DNA from: an uncultured Roseovarius sp.
GTDB lineage: Bacteria > Pseudomonadota > Alphaproteobacteria > Rhodobacterales > Rhodobacteraceae
NCBI GenBank assembly: GCA_947497295.1
Contig: CANMFU010000001.1
Location: forward strand, 1 to 64,000
Length of the DNA: 64,000 nt
Direction of reading: 5' to 3'
The translations under genes and the position numbers were made by a program. The notes under the pieces are model-generated. The model saw only the letters and a list, made by a program, of their open reading frames with translations. It was not told the origin of the DNA and ran no database searches. Numbering within the stretch: position 1 is the first letter of the stretch; each line of letters begins with the position of its first letter. Positions 9,814-20,073 of this stretch are shown here, in pieces.

Positions 9814-11205
9814 ATGGCAGACAAGACTTCGAACCAGATGTGGGGTGGCCGTTTCGCCGCCGGACCCGATGCGATCATGGAGGCGATCAACGCCTCGATC
9901 GGGTACGACAAGCGGATGGCGGCACAGGACATCGCCGGATCGAAGGCCCACGCCGCCATGCTGGCAGCAACGGGCATCGTTACAGATAGTGATGCTGAGG
10001 CGATGAAGGAAGGGCTGGATACGGTTCTGGCTGAAATCGAGGGCGGCAGTTTTCAGTTTTCCGCAGCTCTCGAAGATATTCACATGAACGTCGAGGCGCG
10101 TCTGAAGGAAATCATTGGCGAGCCAGCCGGGCGCCTGCACACAGGCCGGTCGCGCAACGATCAGGTCGCGACCGATTTCAAGCTGTGGGTGCGCGACCAG
10201 CTGGACGCGACCGAGGGCGCGCTGCTGGCCTTGATGCGCGCTTTGGTCGCGCAGGCGGACGCGGGCGCCGATTGGGTCATGCCCGGCTTTACCCATTTGC
10301 AGGTGGCGCAGCCGGTGACATGGGGCCACCACATGATGGCATATGTCGAGATGTTCGCGCGCGATCTTTCGCGCGTGCGGGACGCCCGCGCGCGCATGAA
10401 TGAATGCCCGCTGGGCGCGGCGGCGCTGGCGGGGACCAGCTTCCCCGTCGACCGGGACATGACGGCGCAGGCGCTGGGATTTGATCGCCCTGCCGCCAAT
10501 TCCCTGGACGCGGTCAGCGACCGTGATTTCGCGCTGGAGTTTCTGAGCGCGGCCAGCATCTGCGCGATGCACCTGTCGCGCATGGCCGAAGAGCTGGTGA
10601 TCTGGTCATCGGCGCAGTTTCGTTTTGTGTCGCTCAGCGACCGTTTCTCGACCGGAAGCAGCATCATGCCGCAGAAGAAGAACCCGGATGCCGCCGAGCT
10701 GATCCGTGCCAAGATCGGGCGGATATTCGGAGCCAATGTCGCGCTGACGCTGGTGATGAAGGGACTGCCGCTGGCCTATTCCAAGGACATGCAGGAAGAC
10801 AAGGAACAGGTGTTCGACGCCGCCGACAACCTCATGCTGGCGCTGGCAGCGATGGAGGGGATGGTGCGCGATATGAGCGCCAATCGCGATGTACTTGAGA
10901 TCGCCGCTGCCACAGGATTTTCGACCGCGACCGACTTGGCCGATTGGCTGGTGCGGGTGCTGGGCATGCCGTTCCGTGACGCGCATCACGTGACCGGCAC
11001 GCTGGTGGCGCTGGCCGAGCGAAAGGGCTGCGATCTGCCGGATCTGACGCTGGGTGATATGCAGGACGTGCATGGCGCGATCACACAAGAGGTGTTCGAT
11101 GTGCTGGGCGTGCATAATTCCGTCGCCAGCCGCGTAAGTTACGGCGGCACCGCGCCGGAAAATGTGCGCGCGCAAGTGGCGCGCTGGCAGGAGGTCTTGG
11201 GATGA
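9814..11205 (+). CDS. argH: Argininosuccinate lyase
   Basis: [46 protein letters not shown]. Confidence 0.97.
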   Translation: MADKTSNQMWGGRFAAGPDAIMEAINASIGYDKRMAAQDIAGSKAHAAMLAATGIVTDSDAEAMKEGLDTVLAEIEGGSFQFSAALEDIHMNVEARLKEIIGEPAGRLHTGRSRNDQVATDFKLWVRDQLDATEGALLALMRALVAQADAGADWVMPGFTHLQVAQPVTWGHHMMAYVEMFARDLSRVRDARARMNECPLGAAALAGTSFPVDRDMTAQALGFDRPAANSLDAVSDRDFALEFLSAASICAMHLSRMAEELVIWSSAQFRFVSLSDRFSTGSSIMPQKKNPDAAELIRAKIGRIFGANVALTLVMKGLPLAYSKDMQEDKEQVFDAADNLMLALAAMEGMVRDMSANRDVLEIAAATGFSTATDLADWLVRVLGMPFRDAHHVTGTLVALAERKGCDLPDLTLGDMQDVHGAITQEVFDVLGVHNSVASRVSYGGTAPENVRAQVARWQEVLG

Positions 11206-11381
11206 GGTTCGCTTTGGCATTTGCCACCCTGATCGCGCTGAGCGCCTGCGGCGTCGATGGCGCGCCGGTCAGACCGGATGAAAGTGACAGCGCCTCCGGC
11301 GGCCGAAAGGCCACGGTCAAGCCGGATACGGATGACTGGATCACCGGCACCGTCAGCATGCACACGGCGGCCACCTTGTGA
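11202..11381 (+). CDS. Small predicted lipoprotein
   Basis: [20 protein letters not shown] lipobox; ATGA overlap with argH. Confidence 0.65.
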   Translation: MRFALAFATLIALSACGVDGAPVRPDESDSASGGRKATVKPDTDDWITGTVSMHTAATL

Positions 11382-11683
11382 GGTACGTCTATCTGGCGCT
11401 CGCCGTTTGGGGCACGATCCATCCGATGAGCTATTTTTTGCGCTGGTTTGCCGAGAATGGCTTTGACCTGGGCGGGATGGTGACAGCGTGGCATGCCAAT
11501 GCGGCCACCAGCGGGCTGGTCTGGGATCTGACCATTGCCGCCGCCGCGCTGACCATCTGGGTGCTGGCCGAGGTGGTGCGAAGCCGTGATTGGCTGCGGC
11601 TGATCGCCATTCCGGCGACGTTCTGCATCGGGGTCAGTTGTGGATTGCCGCTTTACCTCTATTTGCGTCTGCGCAAGGGGTGA
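11378..11683 (+). CDS. DUF2834 membrane protein
   Basis: Three to four TM segments, overlap with preceding ORF. Confidence 0.65.
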   Translation: MRYVYLALAVWGTIHPMSYFLRWFAENGFDLGGMVTAWHANAATSGLVWDLTIAAAALTIWVLAEVVRSRDWLRLIAIPATFCIGVSCGLPLYLYLRLRKG

Positions 11684-11742
11684 GGGCGGAATTTGGGTAT
11701 TTTGACCAAGAAAAAACTTGAGGTCGGGTAGGGACGTTTAGC

Positions 11743-13008
11743 GTGGATCATTTTCTGTACAAGGATGGCGTTTTGCACGCCGAGGATGTGCCGGTGGCCG
11801 AGATTGCGGCGGCTGTGGGCTCGCCGTTCTACGTCTACTCCACCGCCACGCTGGAGCGGCATTATCACCTGTTCAACGATGCGCTGGCGGGGATGGATCA
11901 TCTGGTTTGCTATGCCATGAAGGCGGCCAGCAACATTGCCATTCTGAAAACGCTGGCGCGGCTGGGGGCCGGGATGGATGTAGTCTCGGGCGGTGAGTAT
12001 CTGCGCGCCAAGGCCGCAGGAGTGCCGGGCGACAAGATCGTGTTTTCCGGCGTGGGCAAGACCCGTGATGAAATGCGTCTGGCGCTGGAGGGCGGCATAC
12101 GCCAATTCAACGTCGAGAGCGAGCCTGAGATGGAGGTGCTGAGCGCCGTGGCTGTTGAGCTGGGGGTGCGCGCACCAATCACGGTGCGGGTCAATCCGGA
12201 CGTGGATGCCAAGACGCATGCCAAGATTGCCACGGGCAAATCCGAGAACAAGTTTGGCATTCCGATTTCGCGCGCGCGCGAGGTTTACGCGCATGCCGCG
12301 CGCCTGCCCGGGCTGGAGGTGATCGGCATCGACGTGCATATCGGCAGCCAGCTGACCGATCTGGAGCCGTTTCGTCTGGCCTATCAAAAGGTTGCCGAGC
12401 TGACCGAAATCCTGCGCGCGGATGGTCATGACATCCGGCGGCTGGATCTGGGCGGCGGCCTTGGTATCCCATATACACGCGGCAACGAGGCGCCGCCGCT
12501 GCCCAGCCAGTACGGCGCGATGATCAAGGAAACGCTGAGCCATCTGGGCTGCGAGATCGAGATTGAGCCGGGGCGCCTGATTGCGGGCAATGCCGGGTTG
12601 ATGGTGAGCGAGGTCATCTATGTCAAATCGGGCGAGGGGCGCGATTTTCTGATCCTCGACGGGGCGATGAACGATCTGATCCGCCCCGCCATGTATGACG
12701 CCTGGCACGACATTATCCCGCTGGTGGAGCCAGCGCCGGCCGCCGAGCAGCGCCCCTATGACATCGTCGGTCCGGTCTGCGAAAGCGGCGATACCTTTGC
12801 CCGCCAGCGCATGATGCCGGAGCTGAGGGCCGGTGATCTGGTCGCGTTCCGCAGTGCCGGCGCCTATGGCGCGGTGATGGCGAGCGAGTATAACACCCGC
12901 CCGCTGATCCCCGAGGTTCTGGTCAATGGGCAGGAGTTTGCCGTGATCCGCGCAAGGCCGACCTTTGACGAAATCATAAATCGCGATACCATCCCAGAAT
13001 GGCTCTAG
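11743..13008 (+). CDS. lysA: Diaminopimelate decarboxylase
   Basis: YAMKAASNIAILKTLARLGAGMDVVSGGEYLRA, DVHIGSQLTDL, GPVCESGDTFA. Confidence 0.96.
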   Translation: MDHFLYKDGVLHAEDVPVAEIAAAVGSPFYVYSTATLERHYHLFNDALAGMDHLVCYAMKAASNIAILKTLARLGAGMDVVSGGEYLRAKAAGVPGDKIVFSGVGKTRDEMRLALEGGIRQFNVESEPEMEVLSAVAVELGVRAPITVRVNPDVDAKTHAKIATGKSENKFGIPISRAREVYAHAARLPGLEVIGIDVHIGSQLTDLEPFRLAYQKVAELTEILRADGHDIRRLDLGGGLGIPYTRGNEAPPLPSQYGAMIKETLSHLGCEIEIEPGRLIAGNAGLMVSEVIYVKSGEGRDFLILDGAMNDLIRPAMYDAWHDIIPLVEPAPAAEQRPYDIVGPVCESGDTFARQRMMPELRAGDLVAFRSAGAYGAVMASEYNTRPLIPEVLVNGQEFAVIRARPTFDEIINRDTIPEWL

Positions 13009-13039
13009 CGCGCGGCAGGGCCAGTTTCCGGAGAGGTGC

Positions 13040-15601
13040 ATGGCCCAGCGTTCGAACCTGACCGGCCCGGTGATGGCGCGGCTGCGGCTGCCGCTGTCCC
13101 TGACATGGGCGGGGTTGTTGGCCGAGCGGCTGGTCCGCGCGTTCTGGCCGCTGTGGACTTTGCTGGCGACTTTGGCGGCGGCGCTGATGCTGGGGCTGCA
13201 CGACACCCTTCGGTTCGAGATTGCGGCAGGCCTGTTGATGGCTGCCGCGCTGGGCGCTGCGGCGCTGCTGGTGGTCGGATTGGCGCGGTTCCGCTGGCCC
13301 CGCCGGGGCGAGGCTTTGGCGCGGCTGGATGCGGCGCTGCCGGGCCGGCCCTTGCAGGCGCTGGGCGACGCGCAGGCGATCGGGCGCGGAGATGCCGCAT
13401 CCGAGGCTGTGTGGCAGGCGCATCGCCGCCGGATGGAGCAGGCAGCCCGCGCCGCCCGCGCGCCGCGTCCCGATCTGCGCATTTCGCGGCTGGACCCGTT
13501 CGGACTGCGTTATATCGCGCTGCTGGGGCTGGTTGTGGCGCTGCTATTTGGGTCGGTTTGGCGCATGACATCTGCGGTGCACATGGCGCAGGGCAGCGCC
13601 GCGCCGGTTGGCGGGCCAACCTGGGAAGGCTGGATCGAGCCGCCGGCCTATACTGGTCTGCCCAGTCTGTACCTGACCGATCAGCAGGGCAAAACCCTGA
13701 ACGTGCCCATTGGCAGCCGCGTCACGCTCCGATTTTATGGCGAGGTCGGCGCGCTGGCATTGGCCGAGACGGTATCGGCGCGAACCGAACGCATTGGCGC
13801 TGCGACCGACACCGAGCACAGCTTTGACGTGGTGCAGAACGGCACATTGGCGGTGGACGGAGCGGGCGGGCGTGAATGGGATGTGGCGGTTATCCCCGAT
13901 AGCGCGCCAACCGCCACGCTGACCGATGACGGCGCCAAGACCACCTTTGACGGGCAGATGAGCCAGCCATTCACGGCGCAGGATGATTATGGCGTGACGG
14001 GCGGCACCGCCACCTTCCGGCTGGCGCTGGCGGATGTGGATCGCCGGTATGGCTTGGCGCCGGAGCCAGAGCCGCGCGATCCCATCGTGCTGGATCTGCC
14101 GATGCCAATTACCGGGAGCCGCGCAGAGTTTGACGAAGTTTTGGTTGATAACCTGTCGCAGCATCCTTGGGCGCATTTGCCTGTTACAGTGACGCTGGAT
14201 GTGCGCGATGCGGTCGATCAGACCGGCTCCAGCGTGTCTGTGACGATGCCCTTGCCGGCGCGGCGCTTCTTCGATCCGATGGCCGCCGCCGTTATCGAGC
14301 AGCGCCGCGATCTGCTGTGGAGTGGCACAAATGCGCCCCGCGTGGCACAGGTGCTGCGCGCGATTACCTACCAGCCGGGCAAGACGCTGTTCCGCGACAT
14401 GGCCGATTTTCTGAAGTTACGCACGATCCTGCGCCGGATCGAGGCGGCAACGACAGATGGCAGCATCCCTGCTGAGGCCCGTGACGGACTGGCGCAGGCG
14501 CTGTGGGACTTGGCCGTGACGCTGGAGGACGGTGATATTGCGGACGCGCTGGAGCGGATGCGCGAGGCGCAGGAACGCCTGAGCGAGGCGATGCGCAATG
14601 GTGCCAGCGAGGATGAGATCGCGCGCCTGATGCAGGAGTTGCGCGATGCAACGGATGATTACCTGCGCCAGAAAACTCAGCAGGCCCAGCGCGAGGGTGG
14701 TGCCGATCAGCCAGATGCAGGTGATCAGGACATGACCATGCTAAGCCAGCAGGACCTGCAGGACATGATGGACCGGATCGAGGATCTGATGCGTCAGGGC
14801 CGCATGGCCGAAGCCGAAGAGGCGATGCGCCAGTTTCAGGAAATGATGGAAAACCTGCGCGTCACCGAAGGACAGGGCGGCGAAGGAGAAGGCAGCCCCG
14901 GAGGACAGGCCATGGAGGGGCTGGCCGATACGCTGCGCGAGCAACAGGGGCTGTCGGATCAGGCGTTTCGTGACTTGCAGGAGCAGTTTAACTCAGGCTC
15001 CGGCGCCGGCAACAGACCCGGACGCGAGGGTGGCCGCGCACCGGGCGAAGAGGGTCAGCAGGGTCAGGGACAGGGTCGCAGCGGCGACCAGCCCGGCGAG
15101 GGCTCCGCGCCGGGATCGCTTGCCGACCGCCAGCAGGCGCTGCGCGATGAGCTGGAGCGCCAGCGCGGCGATCTGCCCGGCAGTGGCGCGGCCGCAGACA
15201 GCGCCCGCGAGGCGCTGGACCGGGCAGGCGAGGCGATGGGCGGTGCCGAAGAGGCTCTGAGGGATGGCGACATGGCAGGCGCGCTGGACCGGCAGGCCGA
15301 GGCGATGGATGCGCTGCGCGACGGTATGCGCGATCTGGGCCAGGCGATGGCCGAGCAGAATGGCACGCGGCAGGGCGGGCAGGGGCAGGCCGGAGATAGC
15401 ACCGGCGGGCAGCAGTCCGATCCACTGGGACGCCGCACCGGGGATGGCAGCAGCGCCGGGACCGAAGGAAATCTGTTGCAAGGCGAGGATGTCTATCGGC
15501 GCGCGCGCGATCTGCTGGACGAATTGCGGCGTCGATCGGGTGAAGGCGCGCGACCAGAGGTCGAGCGAGATTACCTGCGCCGCTTACTGGACCGGTTCTG
15601 A
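13040..15601 (+). CDS. TIGR02302/DUF4175 family protein
   Basis: N-terminal TM region, long Q/G/R-rich disordered C-terminal region; position after lysA. Confidence 0.8.
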   Translation: MAQRSNLTGPVMARLRLPLSLTWAGLLAERLVRAFWPLWTLLATLAAALMLGLHDTLRFEIAAGLLMAAALGAAALLVVGLARFRWPRRGEALARLDAALPGRPLQALGDAQAIGRGDAASEAVWQAHRRRMEQAARAARAPRPDLRISRLDPFGLRYIALLGLVVALLFGSVWRMTSAVHMAQGSAAPVGGPTWEGWIEPPAYTGLPSLYLTDQQGKTLNVPIGSRVTLRFYGEVGALALAETVSARTERIGAATDTEHSFDVVQNGTLAVDGAGGREWDVAVIPDSAPTATLTDDGAKTTFDGQMSQPFTAQDDYGVTGGTATFRLALADVDRRYGLAPEPEPRDPIVLDLPMPITGSRAEFDEVLVDNLSQHPWAHLPVTVTLDVRDAVDQTGSSVSVTMPLPARRFFDPMAAAVIEQRRDLLWSGTNAPRVAQVLRAITYQPGKTLFRDMADFLKLRTILRRIEAATTDGSIPAEARDGLAQALWDLAVTLEDGDIADALERMREAQERLSEAMRNGASEDEIARLMQELRDATDDYLRQKTQQAQREGGADQPDAGDQDMTMLSQQDLQDMMDRIEDLMRQGRMAEAEEAMRQFQEMMENLRVTEGQGGEGEGSPGGQAMEGLADTLREQQGLSDQAFRDLQEQFNSGSGAGNRPGREGGRAPGEEGQQGQGQGRSGDQPGEGSAPGSLADRQQALRDELERQRGDLPGSGAAADSAREALDRAGEAMGGAEEALRDGDMAGALDRQAEAMDALRDGMRDLGQAMAEQNGTRQGGQGQAGDSTGGQQSDPLGRRTGDGSSAGTEGNLLQGEDVYRRARDLLDELRRRSGEGARPEVERDYLRRLLDRF

Positions 15602-16525
15602 CGGGATCGCCATGGGCGGCGCGACGGTTGCCTTGCGCAGGGCCGCGAACGCCTCGATCACTGCCGCGCCGATGATCAGCACGCCGCCCGACAGACGCCA
15701 CAGGCCGAACGGCTCGTCCAGAAGCAGCACGCCCGACACGACGCCAGACACGATCTCCAGCGTGAAAAGAAAGCTCAGCAACGCCGGCGATAAGCGCTGA
15801 GCGCCCCAGAGCGAAATTGCAATTATCGGCAGCAGATAGACTGCCCCCAGCGCCAAGGACGCCACAATCGCCGCCGCGCTGGCAACGTTCGGCAGCGCCT
15901 CGCCTGTGAGCCACGCGAAAGCCAGCGACAGCAGCATCGCCCAGAACGCCGTCGCCAGGGTCAGCGCCGAAGCGGTCGCGCGCCCATCGGAGAAAACCAG
16001 CGCCGCGCCGATGGCCCAGGATGCCCCCGAAAACAGCGCCAACGCGTCACCTGCGTTGATGCTGGACAGTGACAAATCGCCGCCCAGCACCAGCCACGCC
16101 CCCACGAGAGACAGCGTCAGTGTCACGCTTGACACAGCGCGCCAGCGATGTCCGAGAAAGGCCCACTCGATGATCTTGCCCCATGCCGGAGCGAGGTAGA
16201 ACAATAAAATAACGCGCACCACATCCGACAGCGTCAGCGCGACTGAATAAGACGCGAACGCCGCCCCGATCAGCGCCGCGCCCAGCACGGTGCGCGCTGT
16301 AACACGCGGACGCACGCGAGCGATTATAATGTAGCCAAGGATGGCTAGCGCCGCGCCTGCGTTGCAAATAACGCTGGCCTGCGCGCCGCTTAGGCCCATG
16401 CCCTCGATCCAGCGAATGGGCATCCACCACAGACCCCAGAGAATGGCCGACACCAAGGTAAGCAGAACCGGCGTCATCGCTGGATCAGGCGCCCCGCGAC
16501 TACCGTGGGCCACCTGCCGCATCAT
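15584..16525 (-). CDS. EamA/DMT family transporter
   Basis: Ten hydrophobic segments, EamA repeats. Confidence 0.8.
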   Translation of the reverse strand: MMRQVAHGSRGAPDPAMTPVLLTLVSAILWGLWWMPIRWIEGMGLSGAQASVICNAGAALAILGYIIIARVRPRVTARTVLGAALIGAAFASYSVALTLSDVVRVILLFYLAPAWGKIIEWAFLGHRWRAVSSVTLTLSLVGAWLVLGGDLSLSSINAGDALALFSGASWAIGAALVFSDGRATASALTLATAFWAMLLSLAFAWLTGEALPNVASAAAIVASLALGAVYLLPIIAISLWGAQRLSPALLSFLFTLEIVSGVVSGVLLLDEPFGLWRLSGGVLIIGAAVIEAFAALRKATVAPPMAIPSEPVQ

Positions 16526-17496
16526 TCAGGCGCTGTATCGCCGGCGGGCGCGTTGGCGGTGGATGCCATGCCGTCCAGCCACAGCATCAGCGCGGCAATC
16601 TGACTGTCCAGCCATAGGCGCAGCCCGTCGATCCAGACGACATAATCGCTCAGCGTATTGCGAAGGGCTGGCAGTGCGTCTGACAATTGCGGCGCAAAGA
16701 CATAGACCAGCAGCGCGGCGACCGCGATCAGCAGCGCCGACAGGAATCCGCGCCGGAACCCGCCACCCGTGCCGGGCCGAGCCTCCGGGTAGGCATTGTT
16801 GCCGGAATCCGAGCGGTTCGCATCGCCGCCGGGGGCAAGCGACGAGTTGATTTCTGCGAGGTCGGGGAAAAGACTGCGGCGGGATACCGGATCAATGCCT
16901 TGCGTGTCACCGTCCTGGGCATCAACCTTCTGTGGATCGGTCTGCCGCTCATGGATATCCTTTGGAATGCGGCCCTGCGGATCAGATGCGGCGCCATCAT
17001 CGCCGCGCAGAGAGGCCATACGTGCGCGCGCTTCTACGCTGTGCCGGTCGTCATTTGGGGCATCCTGAAGGCCCAGATCGGTCTGCACCTCCAGCCCGCC
17101 AGCCAGCCCGCCACCTCGTGCGGCGGCGCGGGCGCGTTTTTCCCGCTCGGCTTCTTCGCGCAAGACGCTGGCGACTGCCGGATCGATCTCGCGCCGGACA
17201 GGGCGCGCCTCCGATCCTGGCTTGTCTGCTTCAGGCGAAGTTGTTGTGGTATCCTCGGGGTCTTGCGTCGGCTGTTCGGGCGCATCTGCAACGGCCGGTT
17301 TTGCGGCAGGTTCGGGCGCAGCTTGTTGCCGATCGTCCGGCGCGGCTGCGCCGCCCTGCCGCGCTGCGGGGTGGTCCGGATGCGTCTGAAACCATGTATC
17401 GCCGCAGTTGGAGCATTGAACGTCGCGCCCCGCTTGCGGGATTGCATCACCCGGAACTTCGTACTGCGCCCCGCAATTCGGGCAAGTCAGCCTCAT
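16522..17496 (-). CDS. Zinc-ribbon (MJ0042-type) domain protein with a C-terminal TM segment
   Basis: MRLTCPNCGAQYEVPGDAIPQAGRDVQCSNCGDTWFQ. Confidence 0.85.
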   Translation of the reverse strand: MRLTCPNCGAQYEVPGDAIPQAGRDVQCSNCGDTWFQTHPDHPAARQGGAAAPDDRQQAAPEPAAKPAVADAPEQPTQDPEDTTTTSPEADKPGSEARPVRREIDPAVASVLREEAEREKRARAAARGGGLAGGLEVQTDLGLQDAPNDDRHSVEARARMASLRGDDGAASDPQGRIPKDIHERQTDPQKVDAQDGDTQGIDPVSRRSLFPDLAEINSSLAPGGDANRSDSGNNAYPEARPGTGGGFRRGFLSALLIAVAALLVYVFAPQLSDALPALRNTLSDYVVWIDGLRLWLDSQIAALMLWLDGMASTANAPAGDTAPE

Positions 17497-17658
17497 AGTC
17501 GCACCTGTTCACTGTCCCCTCTTGGCGGGGTTCGTCCTCATTGCGGTCACTCTAGGGTTTAATGGACTGGCGGAAAAGAGCAAAGGATTTGCGTCACCCG
17601 ATTGCAACACAGCAGACAGTGGGGCATTTAGGGTCCAATTTCGCATAAGGGGCAGACG

Positions 17659-18336
17659 GTGATAGATCTGGAAAATGTGGCCTATTCCTACGGGGGCGGC
17701 GAGTTGCTGAGCGATATCACGCTGCGGCTGTCGCCGGGGTCGTTCCATTTCCTGACCGGGCCGTCTGGCGCGGGCAAGACAACGCTGCTCAAGCTGTTTT
17801 ACGGCGCGCTGATGCCGACTGCGGGCCACGTCCGGCTATTCGATGCCGATGTTCGCGAGCTGACCCGCGACGACATCGCGATGGCGCGGCGCCGGATCGG
17901 GGTGGTGCATCAAGATTGCCAGTTTCTGAACCATCTGACGGTGACCGAAAATATCGCCCTGCCGCTGCTGGTATCGGACCGCGATATGCTGGCCGAGGAT
18001 GCGAATTTGCGCGAGCTGATCAACTGGGTCGGCCTGACGCAGCGCGCCAACGCCTTGCCGCCCGAATTGTCGGGTGGTGAGCGGCAGCGTGCCGCGCTGG
18101 CACGCGCGCTGATCATGTCGCCCGACGTCATTCTGGCAGACGAGCCGACCGGCAACGTCGATTGGGAGATGTCCCAGCGTCTGATGCGCCTGCTGGTCGA
18201 GTTGAATCGGATGGGCAAAACGATCATGATTGCAACCCATGATCTGGCCTTGATCCGAGCGGCCAAATCGCAGGTTCAGGCGCGTGTGCTGCGTATTTCG
18301 AACCGCAGCTTGCAACTGGCGGGGGCGGATCTGTGA
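17659..18336 (+). CDS. ftsE: Cell division ATP-binding protein FtsE
   Basis: ABC ATPase GPSGAGKTTLLKL, LSGGERQRAALARAL, DEPTGNVDWEMS; coupled to ftsX. Confidence 0.95.
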   Translation: MIDLENVAYSYGGGELLSDITLRLSPGSFHFLTGPSGAGKTTLLKLFYGALMPTAGHVRLFDADVRELTRDDIAMARRRIGVVHQDCQFLNHLTVTENIALPLLVSDRDMLAEDANLRELINWVGLTQRANALPPELSGGERQRAALARALIMSPDVILADEPTGNVDWEMSQRLMRLLVELNRMGKTIMIATHDLALIRAAKSQVQARVLRISNRSLQLAGADL

Positions 18337-19247
18337 AGCTGCCAAAGTTAGATATGGAGCAGGTGCGCGGCCTTCTGTCCGGGGATGCAGGTGCAGACCG
18401 GGTGGTGCCGCCCACCGGCTACACTGCGTGGCTGACCTTGTTTGCTGCCGGGGCGATGGCGTTTCTTGCGGTCTTTGCGCTGGCGCTGTCGCTGGCGACT
18501 GCGCGGCTGGCGGATCGTTGGGGCGACGCTCTGGCGCGCAGCTCGACCTTGCGGATCTCAGCGCCCGAAGGGCAAATGATCGCGCAGACAGATGCCGCGC
18601 TGAACGTTCTGCAAACGACGCCCGGCATTGCCACCGCCCGCGCGCTGGACGCGGGCGAACAGCGCGCCCTGCTAGAGCCGTGGTTTGGCCCCGATCTGCC
18701 GATCGAGAGCCTGCCGATCCCCCAGCTGATCGAGATCATCGAGGAAGGCGCCGGCTATGATGCCGCCGGTCTGCGCCTGCGCCTTGCTGCCGAGGTGCCG
18801 GGCGCGGTGCTGGATGATCACACCCGGTGGCGCGAGCCACTGGTGCGGGCCGCATCGCGCCTGCGCCTCTTGGGCTGGCTGTCCTTGGTGCTGATCGCGG
18901 GCACGGTGGCGGCGATGATCACGCTGGCGGCAAACGCGGCGCTGTCGGCCAATGCGCAGGTTATCGGCGTGCTGCGCCTTGTCGGCGCGCGCGATCGTTA
19001 CATCGTCCTCGCCTTTGTGAGACGGTTCACCTTGCGCAGTCTGAGCGGCGCGGCTGTGGGCACGGTATTGGGCTGCCTGGCTGTCATGCTGTTGCCGCGC
19101 GCCGAAATTGGCGGCGGGTTTCTGACCGGCCTCGGGTTTCAGGGCTGGCACTGGATCTGGCCGCTGACCATTCCGCTGCTCTCGGGCGGGGTGGCCTATT
19201 TGGCCACGCGCGCGGCGGCGCAGCGCACACTAAAGGACATGCCATGA
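18333..19247 (+). CDS. ftsX: Cell division protein FtsX
   Basis: FtsX-like permease topology, overlaps ftsE. Confidence 0.9.
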   Translation: MKLPKLDMEQVRGLLSGDAGADRVVPPTGYTAWLTLFAAGAMAFLAVFALALSLATARLADRWGDALARSSTLRISAPEGQMIAQTDAALNVLQTTPGIATARALDAGEQRALLEPWFGPDLPIESLPIPQLIEIIEEGAGYDAAGLRLRLAAEVPGAVLDDHTRWREPLVRAASRLRLLGWLSLVLIAGTVAAMITLAANAALSANAQVIGVLRLVGARDRYIVLAFVRRFTLRSLSGAAVGTVLGCLAVMLLPRAEIGGGFLTGLGFQGWHWIWPLTIPLLSGGVAYLATRAAAQRTLKDMP

Positions 19248-19984
19248 AACAGGCCGTGCAATGGCTGCGCTCGCTGCTCTTCGTCGTGCAGATGTATCTG
19301 GCGATGGCGATCCTTGGCCTTGCGTTCTTCCCTTGGGCACTGGTCAGCGCGCGCGGCGCGCGGGTGGCATGCAACACATTCTGTCACTGGGTTCGGTTCA
19401 GCGCGCGCTGGATCGTGGGCCTGCGCAGTGAAATTCGCGGTACGCCGCCGGCAGGCGAGGTGGTGATTGCGGCCAAGCATCAGTCCTTTCTCGATATCAT
19501 CCTGATCTTCAGCTCGGTTCCGGCCGCCAAATTCATCATGAAGCGCGAGCTGATGTGGACGCCGGTGCTGGGCCAGTATGCCCTGCGCATCGGCTGTATC
19601 CCGGTGGACCGCGGCAAGCGCAGCGCGGCGATCAAGAAGATGATGGTCGACGTCGCCAAGGGCGCGCAGCAGCCCGGCCAGCTGATCATTTATCCGCAGG
19701 GCACCCGCGTCGCGCCGGGCGCCCATGCACCCTACAAGACCGGCACAGGCGCGCTCTATGCTGAGCTGGGACAGGATTGCATACCCGCCGCGACCAATGT
19801 GGGCCTGTTCTGGCCCAAGCGCGGTATCCTGCGCAAACCGGGGCTTGCAGTTGTTGAATTCCTGCCTCCGATCAAGGCGGGGCTGGGCCGGGCCGAATTC
19901 ATGGCGCGGTTGGAACGCGATGTTGAGAGCGCGTCAGACGCACTGATGCGGGAGGCCGGGTTTGACAGCGGCAACCAAGCCTAG
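19244..19984 (+). CDS. plsC: 1-acyl-sn-glycerol-3-phosphate acyltransferase
   Basis: AAKHQSFLDIILI (HX4D), CIPVDRGKRSAA, YPQGTRVAPG. Confidence 0.9.
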   Translation: MKQAVQWLRSLLFVVQMYLAMAILGLAFFPWALVSARGARVACNTFCHWVRFSARWIVGLRSEIRGTPPAGEVVIAAKHQSFLDIILIFSSVPAAKFIMKRELMWTPVLGQYALRIGCIPVDRGKRSAAIKKMMVDVAKGAQQPGQLIIYPQGTRVAPGAHAPYKTGTGALYAELGQDCIPAATNVGLFWPKRGILRKPGLAVVEFLPPIKAGLGRAEFMARLERDVESASDALMREAGFDSGNQA

Positions 19985-20031
19985 ATATCGGCGCGTTTTA
20001 TTCGTCTGAGCCAGTAAGAACCAAATAACAT

Positions 20032-20059
20032 CCTGCCGGGCAGCGCACCGCCCGGCAGG
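20032..20059 (-). terminator. Hairpin between convergent plsC and lpdA
   Basis: cctgccgggc-agcgcacc-gcccggcagg perfect 10-bp stem. Confidence 0.6.
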
Positions 20060-20073
20060 GTAATTGTGTGTCG

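Noticed and set aside
11659-13482. 607-aa minus-strand ORF over lysA
   Set aside because: Antisense shadow of lysA with Ala/Arg/Ser-rich composition.
14700-15500. G/Q/R-rich repeats in the TIGR02302 protein as a novel repeat system
   Set aside because: Low-complexity tail is typical of this family.
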